Below, piece by piece: positions 45,930 to 58,896 of a stretch of 64,000 bases of DNA (within the stretch, counting starts at the first letter, position 1; each line of letters begins with the position of its first letter). Source of the stretch: Letharia columbiana (Eukaryota; Ascomycota; Lecanoromycetes; Lecanorales; Parmeliaceae); contig NW_023501052.1 in NCBI RefSeq assembly GCF_014066305.1, positions 618,501-682,500 on the forward strand, given 5' to 3'. The position numbers and the translations under genes were made by a program. The notes beneath the pieces were generated by a model. That model had not been told where the DNA came from, did not search any database, and was given only the letters and a program-made list of their open reading frames with translations.

Positions 45930-46115
45930 TAATTACTTTTAGAACTTCGTAACTTATTACTTCTAGAATTTTCTAATTAATTATCTCTAGAACTTTCTAG
46001 CTAATTACTTCTAGAACTTTCTAATTAAATATTTCTAGAACTTTCTAATTAATTATTTTAAGAACTTTCTAATTTATCGCTTTTAGAACTTTTTTAGAAC
46101 CTTCTAATTAACTCG
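45930..46115 (+). repeat. Minisatellite of about seven 25-30 bp units
   Basis: Repeats of the form ttctaattaattacttctag followed by aact, with small differences between units. The unit contains the same ttctaatta motif that is scattered through the isochore. Confidence 0.8.
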
Positions 46116-48439
46116 ATATTTTTTTAGAATTAAGAAACTAAATAGCTAGTTAAGAGTTTATTAATAAAGATTCTTAATTAAAAGTATTTATATTTATTAC
46201 TATATCTTTTTAAACGTAAATATAAAATAAATAATATTTTAAAAGTAAGCGGTCTAATTAATATTCTAATTATCTTTCTAATAATTCTTTAAAAGAGAAA
46301 ACGCGTATAATAAATCGAAAGCGTAAAATAAAATCTTAAAAAAGATAAACTTATCTTATAGGATTCTTAGATCTAGATTTTTAGAAGCTTAAAATAGACG
46401 TTTATTATTATATAAAAGCTAGGAAAAGTCTATTATTAATAATAATCCTTAACTATTCTAATTAGATTATTAAATTTAAAAAAATTCAATTAAAATTCGA
46501 CTTTATAATATTAAAAATTAATATCAAATATTTTTATAAATAAGATTTTGAAAAAACGCGAAAACGCGCTAGTAAACTAGCCTGTTTTTTTGATAGCGTA
46601 TTCTTAAATTTTCTTATATTTTAGTCTTTTCTAATACTTTTTCTAATTATATTATCTTTTATAGTAATATAATTCTACTTAAATTTTCTTATTATTTCTA
46701 TTATAATACTAATATACTCTTTATAATATATTCTTTAATATCTTATAATAAGCTTTTTATACGAAAATTATCGTTATAACTATCTTAAGTAAGAGTTTAA
46801 TTAAATAAGTAAATTTATGTACTTTCTATTATTTCTTAATATTATAAAAGTTAATATTATTAATAAAGATAATAACTTTAATTCGCTCTATTATATTATC
46901 TTTAAAGAAATAAAAATATTTTAAAAGCTTAAGTAATAGTAAGATATAAAAAATAATAGATAAATATTTTAAAAATAAGAATATAGTAAAGTCGCGTTAA
47001 GTATTTAGTAAGTTTAAATATATATAAACTATTAAGAGTAATCTTAAGAAAATAAAATAATATAAATATAATAGCGAAATCTATAGCTAAAAAAAAACTT
47101 CTAGCTTTCTTTAAATATTAAATAATTACTTCTAAAAAAAGAAGAAAATAAAAGAGAGAATTATCGAATATATTATATATAATTAATATACTTATTATAA
47201 ATTCTAATTATTATTATAATTATTCTAATATCTTTCTAATATTATAGCTAATATTTATATATAATATTTTATATATTATATTAAAGATAATAAATTTTAT
47301 AAACGATTAAATTTATTAGATATAGTTTTAATTTTAGATTTTATTAAGAATATTAATATAAAGCGCGATAAGTAGCTCGATATAAAGAAAGAAGATAAAG
47401 ATATAATTATTAATATATAATTAAATATTATTAATTAAAAGATTAAGCGATTTAAAAAATCTTTAACTTTTTTTAAAGAATATAAATTTCTTAATAATAT
47501 TAATAGAAAAGATATAAGTATAAAAGATTAAAGTATTTATCGATATCTTCTTACTATAGTAACAAGTATAATAAACTATAATTAAATCTATTAGAAAGAA
47601 GATTAAATATCTAGAAATTTTCGAAGATATAATAAACTCTTAAAAGAATATTTATTTTTATTACGTAGAAGTCTTATATAATTTATAAAAATTTTCTTAG
47701 AAAAGAATTACTAAAATAATATTTATTAATATAAGTTTTTCTCTATATTAATTTTAATTTTAATATTCTAATCTATATTTAAATAGACTCGTTATTTATA
47801 TATTAATCTTATTTATATTAAACTTACTTATTAATTATCTTTAATTATAAAGTCTAAAAAAGTTTACTATCTTTCTTTTTTATATATATTTTTTATTAAA
47901 ATAAAATATATAGTTCTTAGAAACTATATAGTATAGGCGCTTAAGAATAAAAAAGAATAAATATTGCTATTAGAATCGACTAGATAATAATCTAAGAATT
48001 ATAATATAATAAGATATAAATTTATATTTAATAAGACGAGCGAAGAGATATAAGAGACTTTTAAGCTTATTAATATTAAATTAATATATAAGAATATCGC
48101 TAATATATTTAAGCGATCTAAGTATTTTTATAAGAATATAAATTATTTAAATCTAAAATCTTAATAAGTTAATTATATAATTCTAATTCTAGATTAAAAA
48201 TAAGAATATAAATATTTTTCGCTATTATAATTATCTTTAAATAATAATAATTAGAAAGATAATTAGAATTCTCTATCGCTATAAAAATATATATTATCGC
48301 GATTTATAATTTTTTATATAATAGATTCTTTTCTTAGCTAGATTATATTTAAAAGTCTTAAATAATAAGATATTATTTAATACGCGATTAGATATTTATA
48401 TAAAAATAAGATATAAATTTTAATCTAATTAATAGACTT

Positions 48440-49138
48440 AATAAGAAAATAGAAGTAAGCTTTTAAGTAGATTAGATAAAATATAATAGATAAGCGATAA
48501 ATAACCTTCTAAGTCTAATTATTATTCTAATAAATAGATTTATATTTTAATAATATTATATAAAAAAAGTACGCGAGCGTAATTTAGAGAAAGTCTAGAG
48601 TTTTACTTTTCGCGCGAATTATTATATATATAAATAAAGATAAAAGTTTAGATTATAAGAGTATAAATAATATCAAAGCTAAATAAGATATAAGTATTAA
48701 AAATAATTCTATTATACGCGCTAATAATTAAATAAACTTTATCTTTTAAACTATTTAAAAGCGCGATATAAAATTTAATAATAAGCTCTATTATAGTTTA
48801 GATATAATAATATTAATATATTAATATAATTAATATCGAGCTATTATAGAAATCTTAAAATATTAAATATAATTATATCTAGAAGATAAAATTATAAATC
48901 TTTATTAATATATAATTAATTTAATATATAGTAATAAAAAATCTATTACGAAAGCTACGCTATCTAGATTAATATTTTAATCTTAATTATTACTCTTACT
49001 ATTATATAAGTAATATAAAGCTATCTCTTATTTAAGTATATCTAATTTCTTAATTTTAATTATTATTATAGATATTATTAATTTATTCTAGAATTATTAA
49101 ATATACTTTTATATACTTTTTATATTCTTACTCTTTTT
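48440..49138 (+). repeat. 0.7 kb direct repeat, copy 1
   Basis: It matches 51,010-51,693 in the same orientation, including aaaaaaagtacgcgagcgtaa and attatacgcgctaataatta. The copies are about 2.6 kb apart, a spacing that would fit LTRs of a small element, though no TG...CA ends could be confirmed. Confidence 0.75.
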
Positions 49139-51009
49139 TTAATTAAATAGCGATTAAACTCTAAATTAAAATAAATACTTAGAAGAGAAAAGTTTATAAG
49201 TACTTAATTATATAATTTTATTTCTTTTATACTTTTTATAATTATTAGAATAATTAATAATATATAATTATATTTTATAATTATATATATAATAATTAAC
49301 TAATTTAATAATTAAAGATAAATATATTTTTCTTTTTATTTTAAACGACTTAGCTAAGATAATTATAAGATTTAAATTCTTTTTCTATAATATAACTCGC
49401 TTTTTATATATTATATAAAGATAAATATTTATTTAAATAGAAATTATTAGAGCTAATTATAAAGCGTAATAATAAAAGATTTACTCTTAAACTAACGAAT
49501 TAGAAAGACTTCTATTATCTTATATAATATTTTAAAAATAAATCTTTAAATATAATAGCGCTTTAATAGATTTTAATTAAGTATAATTTAATAAATTAGA
49601 TATTAAAAGAAAGCTTTAAAATTATAAGATTAATTAATTTTTAATAATAATAAATCTCGCGTAAAGCTTAAGCTATAGCTCGCGTTAGTTATATATAATA
49701 AATATAATAATAATTAGAAAAATATATTATCTAATTTTTATTAATGTTTTAATATTATTAAAGTAAAGATAATATCTATTAAAGTAAAGATAATATCTAT
49801 TAAAGAATAGCGATAGCGATTAAAGCGGCGATAATATCTAATAAAGACTTTACTTTAACGCTATATCTAGTACTCTAGAATAATATTAGCTTTTTTAAAG
49901 AGCTATTAATAATAGATTAAGCGTATATAAGTTAAGCTCTTCACGCGATCTATCTATATATTAGCTTAAAGTTATTAAAAGATAAAAAATAAATATATAA
50001 CTTAATAACTATATTATACTTTTAATATTATTATAATAATATTAGATTATTTAAATAGAAGTCTAATATATAAAGAAGATAGTTTAATAATAAGAAGAGT
50101 TAATATAAAAAAGAAAGTCTTAGAGAAAAAGAAGAGAGGAAAGAAAAGCTTAGATATCTATCGCGTATATTAAATTTTTAGATTACTTTATATTATCTAG
50201 CTTAAATTAAATATTAATAAAATACTTTCTCTTTAATTTTAAAGATTTAAATTTAAGCGAATTACGTTTATTAAGCATTATTATCTAATATAATCTTAGC
50301 TACTTTTATAATAATTATAATTATTATTATAATTTATATAGATTAAAAGATAAAAGATTTAAAAGAGCGAGTTAGTAAGTAATTATTTTTATCTAATTTA
50401 ACTAGCGCTAAACTATTATAACTTATTAAAATTTTTATATATTTTATTCTTACTTTCTTATCTTTAAGTCTTACTATCTTTATAAAAATAATTATTCTTT
50501 AAATTAAACTCTATAATAATATACTTATAATAGCGTATAATATATATTCTCTTTATTTCTAATATCGATACTTACTAGAATTAACGCACTTTTTAATAAA
50601 ATAAGCTTTAATTAAAATTAAGAATAGCTTAATATTTATAGATATTTATATAAGCCCTTTAATTCTTTTATATATATTTACTAATTTATCTTTTTATAAT
50701 AATTAAAGTAGAAGAGATTAAGTCTAATAATTTATTATAATAAATATTAAATATTAATAATAATAGCGATATTAAAGAGTTTTAATATAGATTAATTAAA
50801 TACGATAATTAGACTTTTAATTAAAATAAAAAGCGAAGAATAAATTTAATTAAAATAAAAATATTAAGAGATCGCGATAGCGAATAAATATATTTATATT
50901 TAAGAAGAAACTAATTAAAAAAGTAAAGAAAGTTAATATCTTAGCTATTAATTACGCTATAATTATTAAAAAGTATAAAATTAAATATATTAATATATCG
51001 TTATTATAA

Positions 51010-51693
51010 TAGAAGTAAGCTTTTAAATAAATTAGATAAGATATAATAGATAAGTAATAAGTAATTTCTAGTTCTAATTATTATTCTAGTAGACTTATAT
51101 TTTAATAATATTATATAAAAAAAGTACGCGAGCGTAATTACGAAGAAGTTTAAAGTTTCGCTTATTACGCGAATTATTATATATATAAATAAAGATAAAA
51201 GCTCGAATTAAAAGAAAATAAATAATATCGAAGCTAAATAAGATATAAGTATTAAGAATAATTTTATTATACGCGCTAATAATTAAGTAAATCTTATTTT
51301 TTAAGCTACTTAAGAGCGTAATATAGAATTTAATAATAAGCGCTATTATAGTTTAGATATAATAATATTAACGCGCTAATTAATAAGTATCGAGCTATTA
51401 TAAAAATCTTAAAATATTAAATATAATTATATCTAAAAGATAAAATTATAAATCTTTATTTATATATAATTAATCTAATATATAATAATAAAAAGTTTAC
51501 TACTAAAAGCTACGTTATCTAAGTTAATATTTTAATCTTAATTATTATTATCGCTATTATATAAGTAATATAAAATTATCTCTTATTTAAGTATATCTAA
51601 TTCTTAATTCTAATTATTATTATAAGTATCATTAATTTATTCTAGAATTATTAAATATACTTTTATATACTTTCTATATTTAATCTTTTTTTT
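51010..51693 (+). repeat. 0.7 kb direct repeat, copy 2
   Basis: Partner of 48,440-49,138. The 1.9 kb between them holds no readable frame. Confidence 0.75.
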
Positions 51694-54184
51694 ATATATC
51701 GCGAGAAGATAGCTTAAAGAAATATAGCTTATTATATTAAGCTATAATACTTTTAAGAGAATATTAAGAAATATATTAACTTTTCTAAATTAACGATTTA
51801 ATAAAAAGACTATAATTATAATATATATAATTTTATATTAGATAGCGATATCGAAAATATATAATAGATATATAAAATTATCGTCGACGACTTTAATTAT
51901 AAAGTATTAGCGGATTTCGCGTAACTAATATTAGAGAAAGATAAGCTTTTCTTATTATTAGTAGATATAGCTCGCTTTCTTTTATATATATAAAGTAATA
52001 AAATATAATTATATTTAATTTTATATCTTATTAATTTAGCGTAATTATTAATTAGAATAATAATTAGAATATCTACTTCTAAATATAGAAATCTTAATCG
52101 AAATATTTTATATATATATTATTTTATAATATAATATTATAGATATATTATATCGTAGAATATCTCGTTAAGATTTTATATTATATTAGATATAAAATTA
52201 TATAAATCTTAATAACTTATATTATATTAGAGTATAATATAATAGATTAATATTTTATATTATATTATATTTTTTTAATTAATAATTATTTATATTATTT
52301 ATAATTATTTTTTTAATAAGATAATAATCGCTATTAATTTTAAATTTTTTTATTTTATTTTAAAAAAAATAATTATTTTAAATAGAGTTATTATTATTTA
52401 TAAATATAGATAAATTAAAAATCTTAATTAATTTCTTTTTTAAATATCTAGATATATATTCTTCTTTAATTAAGAATAACTATAAATTGCTTTATAAATT
52501 ATAAATTAAGATTATTAACTTTTTATTATAGAAAAGTTATATTCTTTTAAAAGTCTTAAGCTAATTAATTTATCTTCTTAATTAATCTATAAATTTAAAA
52601 TAAATTATTTATAAATTAGTTCTTCTTTATTATAATAATTTATAAAATAATAATCTCTTAAATATCGTTTTATTTCTAATAGATTTTATTTAATATAAGT
52701 ATAAATTTATCGAGTTAATTAATAATCTAATATTATAATTATAAATTATTAATAATATTCTAAAACGTATTTCTTAAATCTATCTTATTAGAAAATTAAT
52801 TTTATAAAATTAATACTCGTTTAAATTTAATTTAATTTAATAAAATCTTAATTTAATTTAATTTTTTAATATTAAACTTTATTATAAGTTAAAAGAAGAA
52901 AAGATTTAAAATAAAGTTAAGAGAAGTTTAAATATTTTAAAAGAATAGATATTAGAGATATTAGATATATTAGAGAATAATAAAATTCTTTTAAAGTATA
53001 TTAAAATTATTTAATATTAAAATTATTTATTTATTATAAAGTTTAAAATAAGATTCTTTCTTTATAAGAAATTAATATATTTATCTATTAATTACTTAAG
53101 ATATTAAGAAGATTATAAATACTTTAAATTAGTACTTTTTTAAGTATACTTACTTCGCTTAGAGAATCTTTTATCTTATAGAGAAGTTATATATAAAGAA
53201 ATTTAATAATTAATCGCGAAGAATAGTATTTTTAATTAATTATTACTCGATCGTTTTAAATTTAATTAAGATTTTATTTAAATCTTAAGCGTTATAATAT
53301 ATAAAGTTATATATTTTTATTTTTTTATAAATAATATTAATTAATTATTTCTTTTAATTTACTAGCTATACGAAAAATCTAATATCTTCTTTATCTCTTA
53401 ATTACTATAAATTGAGATTATTTTATTATTTTATTTAAACTTTTTAAAATCGATTTATCTATTTAATAAGCTTATTTAGAAATATAATAATTTAATTTAA
53501 TTTCTTATTAAAGTCTTTATTAGCGCGTTTTTTTTAAATTTCTTTATTAATATAAATAAAATAAGTAAGTTAATTTTAATTATAATATTAGAACTAGTAT
53601 AGATATAATATTAATATAAATATATTAAATAAAATAATTAAGATATCGAATTATATAGATAAAGAATAGATATTAAATAATAGATAATATCTCTATTAAG
53701 ATACGCTAGACTCGAATAGATAAGATAATATATTAAGAATATAGAGTATACTCGTAATAAGATTTATAAATTAAATTTATAGAAAGCAATTTATTTTTAA
53801 ATCTAATTTCGAGATTAAATTCGATTCTCGAATTTCGAAGAGTAATAATATTTTAATTTAAAATTTACTTAGAACTATAAGATCGAATTTTAAAATTTTT
53901 AATTTATTAAAAAGTGTAGAATAAATTCTATACTTTAAAAAAAAAGAAAAATTTAATAGATAAAAGAGAAGTTATATTAATAATAGATTTTTAGAAAATT
54001 AAATAACTCTAGATTTATTTAAATTTAATTAAAAAGAAGTTAACTTTAATATCTATAATAGTCTTTTTATTCTAATTACTCTTATTATTATCTTTATAAT
54101 TTATAATTTCTATATAAATTTTACGATTTTTACGATTTCTACGATTTTACGATTTTTAAGCGATAAAGATTAACGAATTCAAAC

Positions 54185-56102
54185 TAATCGTAGTTCGACT
54201 ATTCGCTTCGCTTATAGTAGTTCGTAACTTAAAGACGTACTAGTCTTAAAGACGCGTTTTTTCGCGATTTAACACCCTATATTATAATTTATTATTATTT
54301 TACTATATTATATCTTTATCTTATTCTAAATAAGAGAAACTCGTTTAGAAGATTATTAATAAGTATAAGAATAATTATTTTCGTAGCGTTATAATAGTTA
54401 TAGAGTATTATAATCTTAAATCGCGACGAGTATAAAGATAACTTTCGAGGATAAGCTTCTAGAAGTATTTGAATATTTACTTATATATATCTTATTATAA
54501 CTTAAGAATAGTCGCTATATAACTATATTAATCATTTAAATAATATTAAGTATTTACTTTAATTAAATTATATTTAGAGTATTACTAAGTATATTCTAAA
54601 AATTACTTTAAATTTATATTATTTCTTTAAATTACTCGATAAAGATTAGATTATATAATTTATAAAATAATATTTTAAATATTATAAATAAAAGTAAAAA
54701 TCTCTTAATGTCGAGCGTAAGAATATATACGATATTAAGAGTATACGCGTAACGTATAAGAAATTTCGACGAGACTATAAAGAGAAGAGTATATAATATT
54801 AGAATATTTGAAATATAAATGAGACTAGCTTTTAAATTAGCTATAGAATTATTTATTATATTATTATTTTAAATAAAAGTAAGTCTCTATAATTCGTAGA
54901 TTTAGATAATTGTAATTATATTATATTCGTAAAATATATTAGCGCTATAGACTAAAGTATACCTCTATTTATAATTTTAAAAGATATTTATATTCTATAT
55001 AAATAGGGTAAAAACGACTTATCTTCGAATACTATATTAATTATTTTATCTATTAAATATTTAAATAATCGACTAATATACGACTAACTACTATATTTTA
55101 ATATATTTTCTTATTATCGTTAAGTAAAAGAATAAAGAGTCTTAATTCTAAACGACTTCGAATTTTATTATATCTACGAATTTCATATATTTATCTAGTA
55201 ATTAAAGATCGACTTATTTATACTTTCTCTTATATTTTATATATATTATATAGTTATTAGATATAAGATGCTTTTAATTATTTAAATACTATTATATAAA
55301 GACTATAGATTTAGCTATATATCTTAAAAGTAGCGATTTTAATAAACTCGACTTTCTCGTAATATTTAATTAAATAAAAATCTAAATCTTTACATCTAAT
55401 ATTATATATTTAATCTTTTAAAATATTAATTTTATACTCTATAACTCTTAAAGTAATACTCGAAAAAATTAGAAATCTAGTATCTCGCGCTATAACTTTA
55501 GATAAGTTTATATCTCTTATATTTATTAGAATTCTCTTATAAAGTCGAAGACGTTATTAAATATAATTAATAGTTTAAAGAATTACTTATTACTTAGACT
55601 TTTATTATTTTAAAGAATATATAATAGCTATTAGCTCGATTTATAAAAAGAATCTATTATTAATAACTACTCGAGATAAATTACTAAGTGAGATATTAAG
55701 GTTATTTATAAAGAGGCCGTAGTTAAGCGAGTATATAAGATACTTTTAAAGATAGTTATTTAGAAGAGAGAATAGATATTAATAGATTAAATATGTAAAT
55801 CTCTAATTATAATAAAAGAAATAGCTATAGAAAAGGCGGAGAAGGCTCTAAAGCGAGCTACTCGGGCTAAGGAAATTTAGTAAGAAAAGGTTAATAAGGC
55901 TATTAAGGCTTATATTTAAAAGCTAAATTATAGTCTATAAAAGCTAGTATATATATATTAAGACGTATTTATTAGAATTCGAGTTATAGATTAAGATCTA
56001 TATAGAATTAAAAAGAAATAATGAATTTTCGCGTCTTTAAGACTAGTATATCTTTAAGTTAAGAACTACTATAAGCGAAGCGAATAGTCGAACTACGATT
56101 AA
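54185..56102 (+). mobile_element. Pogo/Fot1-type DNA transposon, RIP-mutated
   Basis: Terminal inverted repeats of about 80 bp: the left end reads TAATCGTAGTTCGACTATTC and continues through cttaaagacg and actagtcttaaagacgcg; the right end (about 56,020-56,102) is the reverse complement with a few transitions. TA at both outer ends fits the Tc1/mariner/pogo target preference. The 1.9 kb length and the DDE_1 transposase relic inside fit the Fot1/pogo group. The element is dead. Confidence 0.85.
54700..55600 (+). pseudogene. Pogo/Fot1 DDE transposase relic
   Basis: The plus strand reads DLDN, then KYISAIDQSILLFIILKDIYIL, and at about 55,138-55,210 RVLILNDFEFYYIYEFHIF followed by two stops and LKIDLFILSLIF. 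In intact DDE_1 transposases the middle block reads 'RvLilDGfeSH..yEF' and is followed by 'lPpHtsH..QPLD'. The catalytic aspartate is asparagine here and glycines and tryptophans have become aspartate and stops, all by G-to-A or C-to-T. Limits are approximate. Confidence 0.75.
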
Positions 56103-56364
56103 GTATAAAATAGAATAGTTTCGAATTTCATTAAATTATTATTACTCGACTATCTAAGCTTATATAAAATAGTATTCTTAATAAGATAAATAAGTTTTTA
56201 ATAAGTAATTATTAAGATTACGAATTATAAAAAGTAAGTATATTCTTTAAGAAAGTAGTTTTACGTATTAACGAAAGATATTTCTTAATATAATAATAGT
56301 TTATTAATTCTAGAAAGTTATAAAGAAACGAAATTAAAGAAAGTAGCTATACGTTAAGTTACGC

Positions 56365-58400
56365 TATATTATAAGCGTATTCTTAATATATTACTTAGTT
56401 CTATAGCTAGCGAGTCTTAATAAAGATATCTTCTATTATATTATATCTTCTTTTCACCTATATAATTCGATAGTCTTATTATTTCTATTCTATTCTATTT
56501 ATATAATATATTTCTATACTAGTTCTAATCTTATAATAAAACTTCTTTATATATATCTCGATAAAGAGAATTAATAGATTTTTTACTTTTTACTTAAAGT
56601 AAGTAATCGAGCTTAATAAAGAAAACGCTAGGTATTTCTATTATATAGAAGCTCTACTATATATATAAATTATAAATTACTTATATTATTTAAAAGAATC
56701 TATATTAGAAAATCTATATTATTAACGATAGCTTAATTTATTAAAAAATAAGTCTCCTATATCGAATATAAGAAATTCTTCTCCGCTTCGTTTCTCGAAA
56801 AAAGTTTATTATCGATTAATAAACTCTCGGCGAACTTTCTACTATTCGAAAGAATATTATTTAGAGTATTTATAGACTTTATAACGATTTAATTATTTAA
56901 GAAACGAGTATTATAGACTCTCGCGAAGAAATTATACTATTTCGAATATTATAGCTAAATTTTAATACTTAATATAGAGATCTATTATCTTTCTTAACTC
57001 GTATACGCCTCTATAATATTAGAACTTTAGAGATCTCTTCGATTTATCTTTATCTATATTTAATATATTATAAGTTTCTTAAACTTTTACTTAATTCTAT
57101 CTATATTAATATTAAGATATCGTCTTTTATATCGTTAATATAAGAATACTTTCTCTAGACTACGATCTTCTATATATTATAACTAGTTCTATCTTATATA
57201 CGAAAATCTATATATAAGATATTCGTCTTTAATATCGCTATAACTTTATATATTATATATATAGCGCTCTCTATCTACTAAGAATCTTAATTAGCGATTT
57301 TATATTAATAAAGAGAAGACGTAGAATTAAAACTCGATTAATATCTCTATTCTTCTATTCTCGTCTCTATCTTTATTTAAATTACGAGATTTTTAAATAT
57401 TAAGAGTAAATCGATTAATCTCGTTATAATTAATTAGATAATTACTTAATTTAAAATTATCGAATTTACTTATATTTAATAATATTAATAAATTTAAATT
57501 TAAGAATTAAAAATAAGAATTATAAATAAACTTAGTCTTAATAAGAATTATTATTCTATTAACGCTTTTTAAATAAACTACGTAATATCGCAACTTAAAG
57601 AAAATACTATTAAGTATACGATATTTAGACGTCGAAAGACTATAAAAAATTCTTATCTCTTAGTTAACGACCTTCTAAATTAATTAAGTAATCTTTATAA
57701 AATTTTATTAAATATTATTCGATAAAAGAACGTTTATAACTATTCGACTTTTAGAAGATATAATAATTAATTATTTTTCGAGTATTATACGAAGTTTATA
57801 AAATATATCGCGTATATATAGAAGTATAGCGATAAAGAATATTAAATTAAAATTATTTAGCTAGATCTTATAATCGACTTAAGAAATAGAATAAATCTTT
57901 ATCTTTAGAATAAATATACTATATATAAAAGAAAGTAAATATTATCTAATTTAAAGAAATTTTTTATTATATTAGAATATCGTAATTTAATATATATAGA
58001 AAATCTAATAAATAAGTATTAGATAGACTTAGATAATAAAGTATAAGTAAATCTAGAGTTATATAGCGATATAAACTTAATAGTAGATATATATATATTT
58101 ATATATAGATCTCGTAATAAGATTAATTCTTATAGAAGTAAGAAGAAAAATAAAGAATATCGTTTTCTTATATTTCTATACTAAGTCTATATACGCTAAG
58201 AGTCTTAATTACGCTACGACTTCGTTTAATTATTAAATCTTCTTTAAAAATCTTAGCTAATATTACTTTCTTTCTTCGATAATTTATTCTTAAATCTATA
58301 TTAAATCTAAATTAAGATATTAGAAAGATTTATTAAAATCTTTTAAATTCTAGAGAGAATATAAGAAAAAGAGTTTTTTCTAGATTAGCTATATACTAAT
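56365..58400 (+). mobile_element. Chromovirus fragment (LTR plus gag), RIP-mutated
   Basis: It begins with a mutated LTR start (ttataagcgtattcttaata) and follows the LTR at 62,130 and then the gag leader and gag start block for block: ataagtttc at about 57,070 stands for the atgagttcc start, and attaagatatcgt for accaagatatcgt. Unlike the copy at 62,798, gag here runs on without the integrase insertion. Past about 58,400 homology can no longer be followed by eye, and pol is not seen. Confidence 0.72.
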
Positions 58401-58896
58401 ATAGTATAATTTATAACCTTTTAAAATATTAAATATTTCTTTAAAATATTAAATATTATTTTAAAAATTTATATTAAAATACGTTATATTATCGCGTAGT
58501 ATACGTTTATTAATATCTAAAAATTAGAATTATTAAAGTTTATAAATATTATTAAATATAACTTCTTATTCTTATTTAAAGTTTTTCTTTTATTAATACT
58601 TCGTTAGATATTATTTTATTAATTATTTTATTAATTTAAAGCGTATAAATAACGTTATCTTTTTATATTCTTTTTATATATTACTAGATTTTAAAATAAT
58701 CGCTACTCTTATAAATATAATAATTAGAATTATAAAAATATTTCTAATATATTTATAACTCGCTTAATAATTAATTATAACGCGCTCTACTAGTTCTATA
58801 TCTTCTCTTAAAAAATATTTATTATTATTATATTCGCCGCGATTTTAAATATAACTTTAAAATCTATAACGCTTATTTTAATAAGTATAAAAATAT

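Larger units (their letters stand above)
33009..54180. repeat. AT-rich RIP-type isochore, mostly unassignable decayed repeats
   Basis: About 21 kb with extremely low GC. CpA and TpG are almost absent while CpG, CpT and ApG persist, the pattern left by RIP acting on CpA. There are no open frames of useful length. Dispersed and tandem duplications listed separately show that it is built from repeated elements. I could not read a protein domain in it. The motif ttctaattat or its complement recurs many times (for example near 40,075, 43,065, 45,145, 46,265 and 48,255). Confidence 0.8.
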
